Assembly: GCF_014195535.1 (NCBI RefSeq) | Contig: NZ_JACIBY010000020.1 | Coordinates: 41,746-105,745, forward strand | Origin: Runella defluvii | Lineage (GTDB): Bacteria; Bacteroidota; Bacteroidia; Cytophagales; Spirosomataceae | DNA length: 64,000 nucleotides | Reading direction: 5' to 3' | Shown: one piece after another, positions 60,146-64,000 of the stretch | How the letters are laid out: each line of letters starts with the position of its first letter | How positions within the stretch are numbered: position 1 is the first letter of the stretch | The notes under the pieces: model-generated | Told to the model about the DNA's origin: nothing | The model's database searches: none | What the model saw: the letters and a program-made list of their open reading frames with translations, nothing else | Program-made: the position numbers and the translations under genes

Positions 60146-60643
60146 ATGCAATTTCTCTTCAAAAGTGTCCTACTGGTCTGTGTGTGGCTTTCATCGCTTC
60201 TACCTAGTTTTTCTCAGGCTCTTACTGTTTCCGAGCGATTTGTGGCAAGTACCCCATGTGGAAGTATATTTCAGTCGCTGCTTGCTATGCCACCTTCTGC
60301 GGCTTGTGATTTTATCAAATGGGAAATTATCTTCCAACGAGACGCTCAGACGCAAGCTGCCACCGATTTTCAGTTGCGCGCTACGTACGGGGTATATCAG
60401 CCCAACACCAATCTTTTTGCAGGAGGCGGCACTCCCGTAACGATTACTGGAAAATGGGAGATAACAAAAGGCACCAAAACCAACCCCAATGCCCTTGTCT
60501 ATCGCCTGCTCGCCGACCAGTCCGACAAAATGCTTTCGTTTGTAAAAATGGACGACAATCTTTTGCATCTTCTTTACGGGGATAAAAGTTTGATGATTGG
60601 TACACCTAGCCACAGTTATACCTTTAACAAAACCGTGCGATGA
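60146..60643 (+). CDS. Secreted protein, paralogue 1 of a tandem pair
   Basis: The 165-residue protein has a signal peptide (QFLFKSVLLVCVWLSSLLPSF approximately, ending at SFSQA). It shares a pattern with the next gene: a Cys in STPCGSIFQSLLAM, FIKWEIIFQRDAQTQAATDF, GKWEITKGTKTNPNALVYRL and KMDDNLLHLLYGDKSLMIG. The motif set and length suggest an NlpE-like or lipocalin-like small barrel, but I do not recognise a family securely. The stop overlaps the next start by four bases (ATGA), so the pair is translationally coupled. Confidence 0.75.
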   Translation: MQFLFKSVLLVCVWLSSLLPSFSQALTVSERFVASTPCGSIFQSLLAMPPSAACDFIKWEIIFQRDAQTQAATDFQLRATYGVYQPNTNLFAGGGTPVTITGKWEITKGTKTNPNALVYRLLADQSDKMLSFVKMDDNLLHLLYGDKSLMIGTPSHSYTFNKTVR

Positions 60644-61140
60644 AAAAGCTACTTAATTTTACCTTTATCTTTCTATTTTCGGCTGCGCTTTTGGCCCAAA
60701 ATACACCTCCCCTCGTCCCCACCTCACGCCCTATACCTTCTGGCCCAGAGGTCCTTGGCATTTTTGCAGGACGCTGCCCTTGCCAAGAATTAGCCACTTT
60801 ATTAAAAGTGACAGTATCCAGTGAATGTTTTAAAAGTAAGTGGGAAATAACACTTTTCCATGACCCAAAGACGCATCAGCCAACTACCTTTCAGTTGATT
60901 GGTACGACATTTCGCAAAAAAGACCAAAACGGAGCGTGGAAAATCAGTAAAGGGATAAAAAATGACCCTGAGGCCACTGTATATGAATTGCAAATGGAGA
61001 ACGCCACCTTACAACTTCTCAAAGCGGATGACAACCTCCTTTTTATGTTGAACCATGACCGAAGCCTTTTGGTAGGTAATGAGCTGTTTAGCTACACGTT
61101 GAATCGTATCGAAAAAAAACCAATGAGTGCGTCGAAATAA
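60640..61140 (+). CDS. Secreted protein, paralogue 2 of a tandem pair (NlpE-like)
   Basis: The 166-residue protein has a signal peptide (MKKLLNFTFIFLFSAALLAQ) and the same layout as its upstream paralogue: FKSKWEITLFHDPKTHQP, GAWKISKGIKNDPEATVYEL and KADDNLLFMLNHDRSLLVG. Here the N-terminal region reads GIFAGRCPCQELATLL, with a C-x-C pair like the copper-resistance lipoprotein NlpE, which has a P-C-x-x-C motif at this position; the match is weak. The pair probably arose by tandem duplication. A stress- or metal-sensing role is speculative. Confidence 0.75.
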   Translation: MKKLLNFTFIFLFSAALLAQNTPPLVPTSRPIPSGPEVLGIFAGRCPCQELATLLKVTVSSECFKSKWEITLFHDPKTHQPTTFQLIGTTFRKKDQNGAWKISKGIKNDPEATVYELQMENATLQLLKADDNLLFMLNHDRSLLVGNELFSYTLNRIEKKPMSASK

Positions 61141-61370
61141 ATACATCCTTATCACACGCTTAGCCAAAACTTCCCCAGAAAGATTCAAAAGGCACACTCC
61201 TAACCATGTTCGAGAAAGAAAAGAGAGTATTAATGCAACGTTTTGAAAAAACGCATGTCATTGTTGTAACCATTTTAAGAACGCCGAGTATCCACACTAA
61301 AATTCATTCACTAACTACCACACAAAAAATACAGCCAACACCCATTTAACAGCCACCTCTGGTAAACTTT

Positions 61371-63770
61371 ATGAAACAGTTATTCTTAGTAGCCCTCTTG
61401 CTAGGGGGTATCGGGACTTCGTTTGCCCAAAAATCAAAAATTTCAGGCTTTTTGCTCGATTCTACGTCCAAACAAGCCGTTGAGTTTGCGACTGTTGCGC
61501 TGTTGAAAGACAGCAAAATTTTGGAAGGAACCACCACCGAAGTTACTGGTAAATTTACCTTTAGCAAAGTGAGCGGTGGTTCCTACCAACTCAAAATCAC
61601 CTTTGTGGGCTACCGCGACAAAATCATCAATAACGTGGTAGTAACCGAAGGAAACGACCTCGACCTAGGGGTAATTTCGTTTGCACAAGCTGCCCAGCAA
61701 CTCCAAGAAGTGCAGGTCGTTGAGCAAAAAGCTTTGTTTGAAGACAAACCCGACCGTTTGGTTTACAACGCTGAAAAAGACATTACCATCAAAGGAGGAA
61801 ACGCGGGCGATGTGCTTCGCAAAATTCCAGCAGTGGCGGTGGACTTGGATGGTAACGTAGAACTGCGCGGTAGCTCCAACATCAAAGTGTTGATTAATAA
61901 TAAACCCTCCAACTTAATGGCCAAAAGTGTAGCGGAGGTGCTCAAATTAATTCCTGCCGATGACATCAAGCAAATTGAAGTCATTACTTCTCCTTCGGCC
62001 AAATACGACGCCGAAGGTACGGCAGGAATTATCAACATTATTACCAAACGTAACACGCTTCAAGGCGTCAATGGCAAAGCCAATACGTCGATTGGGCGAT
62101 GGAATGACAACTACAATGGCAACCTCAATTACCGCAAAAAGAGTGTAGGTGTGACGGCCCGCGGTGGGTTTAACAAATGGCGCAATTTGGGCGAAAATTC
62201 TGTGACCCGAATTACAACCCTCGAAAACTACCAAACCAAATTGCTCCAAACGACATCGTTCAAAGGCACTGGAGAAAATATGTACGGCAACCTTTCGGCC
62301 GAATGGGACATTGATTCGCTCAATCGACTAAGTGCGGGATTGAATTTTTATGACGGTAAAAACGCCATGAATTTTGATTACGTCAACGACTTTACAGCCC
62401 CTAGCGAGCCTCGTTCATTGTTTACCAGAAAACTCTATCGGATTTATGATTGGAACGGAGGAACCCTGAACTTCGACTACAACAAGTCGTTTAAAAAGCC
62501 CAAAAAAGAGTTTAATATCTTGACCATGTTTTCTAAAGAGGTGGATGACAGCTACTACAACCTCGACCAGCTCAACGCCGAAAACGCCATTTATTACCGC
62601 GAAAAAAGCCCCAACGCAAGCCGAAATCACGAAGGAACGATTCAAATTGATTTTACCAATCCGCTGGATAGTGTAAGCACCTTAGAAATTGGCGCAAAAG
62701 CCATCTTGAGAAACGTTAAAAGCGATTACCGCGTCGCTACTGCCTTAGATGGTTCTAGCGATTTTCAGGACGTTCCAGCCTTGGCCAACCTCTTTGATTA
62801 TAACCAACAAGTCGCTTCGAGCTACGTCGCTTACTCACGCGTTTCTAAAAACAAATGGGGTATCAACGCAGGCGCTCGCTACGAACACACGTTTATCCAG
62901 GCGGCATTTTTGGCGGGCACGGTGCCGTTTTCGAGCAACTACGGCAACATCATTCCGAACCTTAGTTTGTCGCGCAATCTCCCTAAAAATCAGAAACTTA
63001 AATTGAGTTATTCGCAACGGATTCAGCGGCCAATGCTTTGGTTCTTGAACCCGTACGTCAACGCCAGCGAACCAAAAGCTACCTACTCAGGCAACCCATA
63101 TCTTAAACCCGAGCTGACCCACAGCGCCGAAGCAAGTTACAATGTGTATATCAAAGAATCATCGGTGAATACGGTGTTGTTTATGCGCCAAACCAATAAT
63201 GCCATCGAGCGCATTCGGACGGTCAACGAAGACGGTTCAACCCATTTGACGTTCCAGAATATCTCTCAAAACATTTCATACGGACTGACCTTGAGCGGAA
63301 GTACAAAAATTAAGAAATTTTCAGCCAACACCTCCCTCAACCTTTATTATAACATCCTGAACAGCCCTGCATTGCAAGCCAAAAACGAAAACTGGATGTA
63401 TCGCATCAATTTAAACGGTACTTACGATTTTGGTAAAGGTTTGAAAGCGCAGTTTTTTGGCTTCTTCAACTCACCACGGGTTATGTTGCAAGGCAAAGTC
63501 AGTGGCTATGCCTATTATAACTTAGCCTTACAAAAGGAAGTTTTGAAGAAAAAAGGCACAATTGGACTGGGTGTTGACAATATTTTTGCCCCGTTTTTAG
63601 AACAGAAAATTACGTTTGCCTCTCCCGCTTTTACCCAAGAAGGAAGCAGCAAATACTTCAACCGTGGCTGGCGCGTGAGCTTTTCTTATGAATTTGGAAA
63701 AATGACTAGCCAACCTCAGCGCAGCAAAAAAAGCATTAGCAACGACGATAAAAAAGGAGGAGAAAATTAA
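61371..63770 (+). CDS. TonB-dependent receptor-like outer membrane protein
   Basis: The 799-residue protein has a signal peptide (MKQLFLVALLLGGIGTSFAQ), then a carboxypeptidase-regulatory-like domain (ISGFLLDSTSKQAVEFATVA to ITFVGYRDKII), a plug-like region (GGNAGDVLRKIPAVAVDLDG, SSNIKVLINNKPSNLM, VITSPSAKYDAEGTAGIINI) and a long barrel. It belongs to the outer-membrane beta-barrel group with a C-terminal OMP_b-brl_3-type domain. This type is smaller than SusC receptors and lacks a partner SusD gene here; the ligand is unknown. It is 230 bases behind the paralogue pair, with no shared promoter evident. Confidence 0.9.
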   Translation: MKQLFLVALLLGGIGTSFAQKSKISGFLLDSTSKQAVEFATVALLKDSKILEGTTTEVTGKFTFSKVSGGSYQLKITFVGYRDKIINNVVVTEGNDLDLGVISFAQAAQQLQEVQVVEQKALFEDKPDRLVYNAEKDITIKGGNAGDVLRKIPAVAVDLDGNVELRGSSNIKVLINNKPSNLMAKSVAEVLKLIPADDIKQIEVITSPSAKYDAEGTAGIINIITKRNTLQGVNGKANTSIGRWNDNYNGNLNYRKKSVGVTARGGFNKWRNLGENSVTRITTLENYQTKLLQTTSFKGTGENMYGNLSAEWDIDSLNRLSAGLNFYDGKNAMNFDYVNDFTAPSEPRSLFTRKLYRIYDWNGGTLNFDYNKSFKKPKKEFNILTMFSKEVDDSYYNLDQLNAENAIYYREKSPNASRNHEGTIQIDFTNPLDSVSTLEIGAKAILRNVKSDYRVATALDGSSDFQDVPALANLFDYNQQVASSYVAYSRVSKNKWGINAGARYEHTFIQAAFLAGTVPFSSNYGNIIPNLSLSRNLPKNQKLKLSYSQRIQRPMLWFLNPYVNASEPKATYSGNPYLKPELTHSAEASYNVYIKESSVNTVLFMRQTNNAIERIRTVNEDGSTHLTFQNISQNISYGLTLSGSTKIKKFSANTSLNLYYNILNSPALQAKNENWMYRINLNGTYDFGKGLKAQFFGFFNSPRVMLQGKVSGYAYYNLALQKEVLKKKGTIGLGVDNIFAPFLEQKITFASPAFTQEGSSKYFNRGWRVSFSYEFGKMTSQPQRSKKSISNDDKKGGEN

Positions 63771-63783
63771 GCCCCAACGTACC

Positions 63784-63907
63784 GAGGGTTTCTTACTTGT
63801 GCAGAGGGTTTCTTAAAACTTTCCAAGTGCTGAGGGTTTCTCAAAACCCGCTTCTACGTGACAAAGGCTTCTCAAAACCTGACGAGTGCTAAGGGTTTTG
63901 AGAAACC
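63784..63907. repeat. GAGGGTTTCT direct and inverted repeats downstream of the receptor gene
   Basis: GAGGGTTTCT occurs at 63784, 63804 and 63832. GGTTTCTCAAAACCC at 63835-63849 is perfectly mirrored by GGGTTTTGAGAAACC at 63893-63907, so a 15-bp stem with a 43-base loop can form. It probably serves as terminator or is a dispersed repeat. Confidence 0.75.
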
Positions 63908-64000
63908 TATGGTAACCCCATAACTTGTTGATTTGGGGTGGTATTTTTGAGGGCGAACCCCTCAACGATAGCTTTGAATCTAACTAAACCATGAATCATG

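Noticed and set aside
61207..61350. 47-codon open frame before the second TonB-type receptor
   Set aside because: It starts at an ATG but has no recognisable features or neighbours, and composition resembles non-coding A/T-rich spacer.

Overview
The window reads as a chromosomal segment of a Bacteroidota bacterium, most likely a Cytophagales member of the Runella/Spirosomataceae type. The signs are promoters of the Bacteroidota -7 form (TAnnTTTG), families largely confined to this phylum (DUF4270 lipoprotein beside a short glycogen-synthase-like protein and glmS, DUF5916 barrel proteins, DUF6702, carboxypeptidase-regulatory-like TonB receptors, LytS/LytTR pairs), and many secreted hydrolases. 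The genus is an inference. No rRNA, tRNA, CRISPR array, transposase or phage gene is visible.

Layout. 1-5.3 kb: the C-terminal end of an AddB/RecB-like nuclease, a lone LytTR protein, a DnaQ-type exonuclease, a TetR/metallo-beta-lactamase-fold pair, and Fe-S assembly genes (NifU-like, Mrp). 5.3-14 kb: a cytochrome c/PQQ dehydrogenase fusion, a HAD phosphatase with an MFS transporter, a LysM/RlpA-like envelope protein, a VTT membrane protein and a DUF5916 barrel. 14.1-14.5 kb: six exact-length 68-bp tandem units, each carrying two hairpins. 14.6-23.1 kb: CoA-transferase, SMP-30 lactonase plus sulfatase, ZIP transporter, cold-shock protein, large secreted esterase and a DinB/YfiT protein. 23.1-26.3 kb: two overlapping P-loop ATPase genes behind three 18-bp motifs at an exact 27-bp period, the best candidate here for an undescribed system. 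26.4-30.3 kb: a metal (probably copper) locus of HMA protein, TonB receptor, an AraC regulator with an HMA-like N-terminus, and a small Cys-rich membrane protein.

30.4-35 kb: core genes rplT, rpmI, rseP and dxr, with a DUF6702 and a Uma2 gene placed among them. 35-36.4 kb: an enolase-superfamily enzyme. 36.4-47.3 kb: a visibly AT-richer island of small redox and detoxification enzymes (azoreductase, nitroreductase, SDR, three alpha/beta hydrolases, crotonase, flavin-binding protein, Dps) interleaved with regulators (two HxlR, AraC, TetR). Its intergenic regions share duplicated operator blocks, and one block still carries the remains of a deleted hxlR gene. 47.3-51.5 kb: glmS, DUF4270 and the glycogen-synthase-like gene. 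51.5-64 kb: DUF6786 lipoprotein, DinB protein, DUF2306 membrane protein, a LytS/LytTR two-component pair, a large zinc metalloprotease, two tandem paralogous secreted proteins and a second TonB-dependent receptor.

A recurring theme is that dispersed low-complexity or palindromic repeats lie directly against gene ends. In at least three genes they have become coding sequence: the signal peptides of the DUF6702 protein and the metal-locus TonB receptor, and the C-terminus of Dxr.
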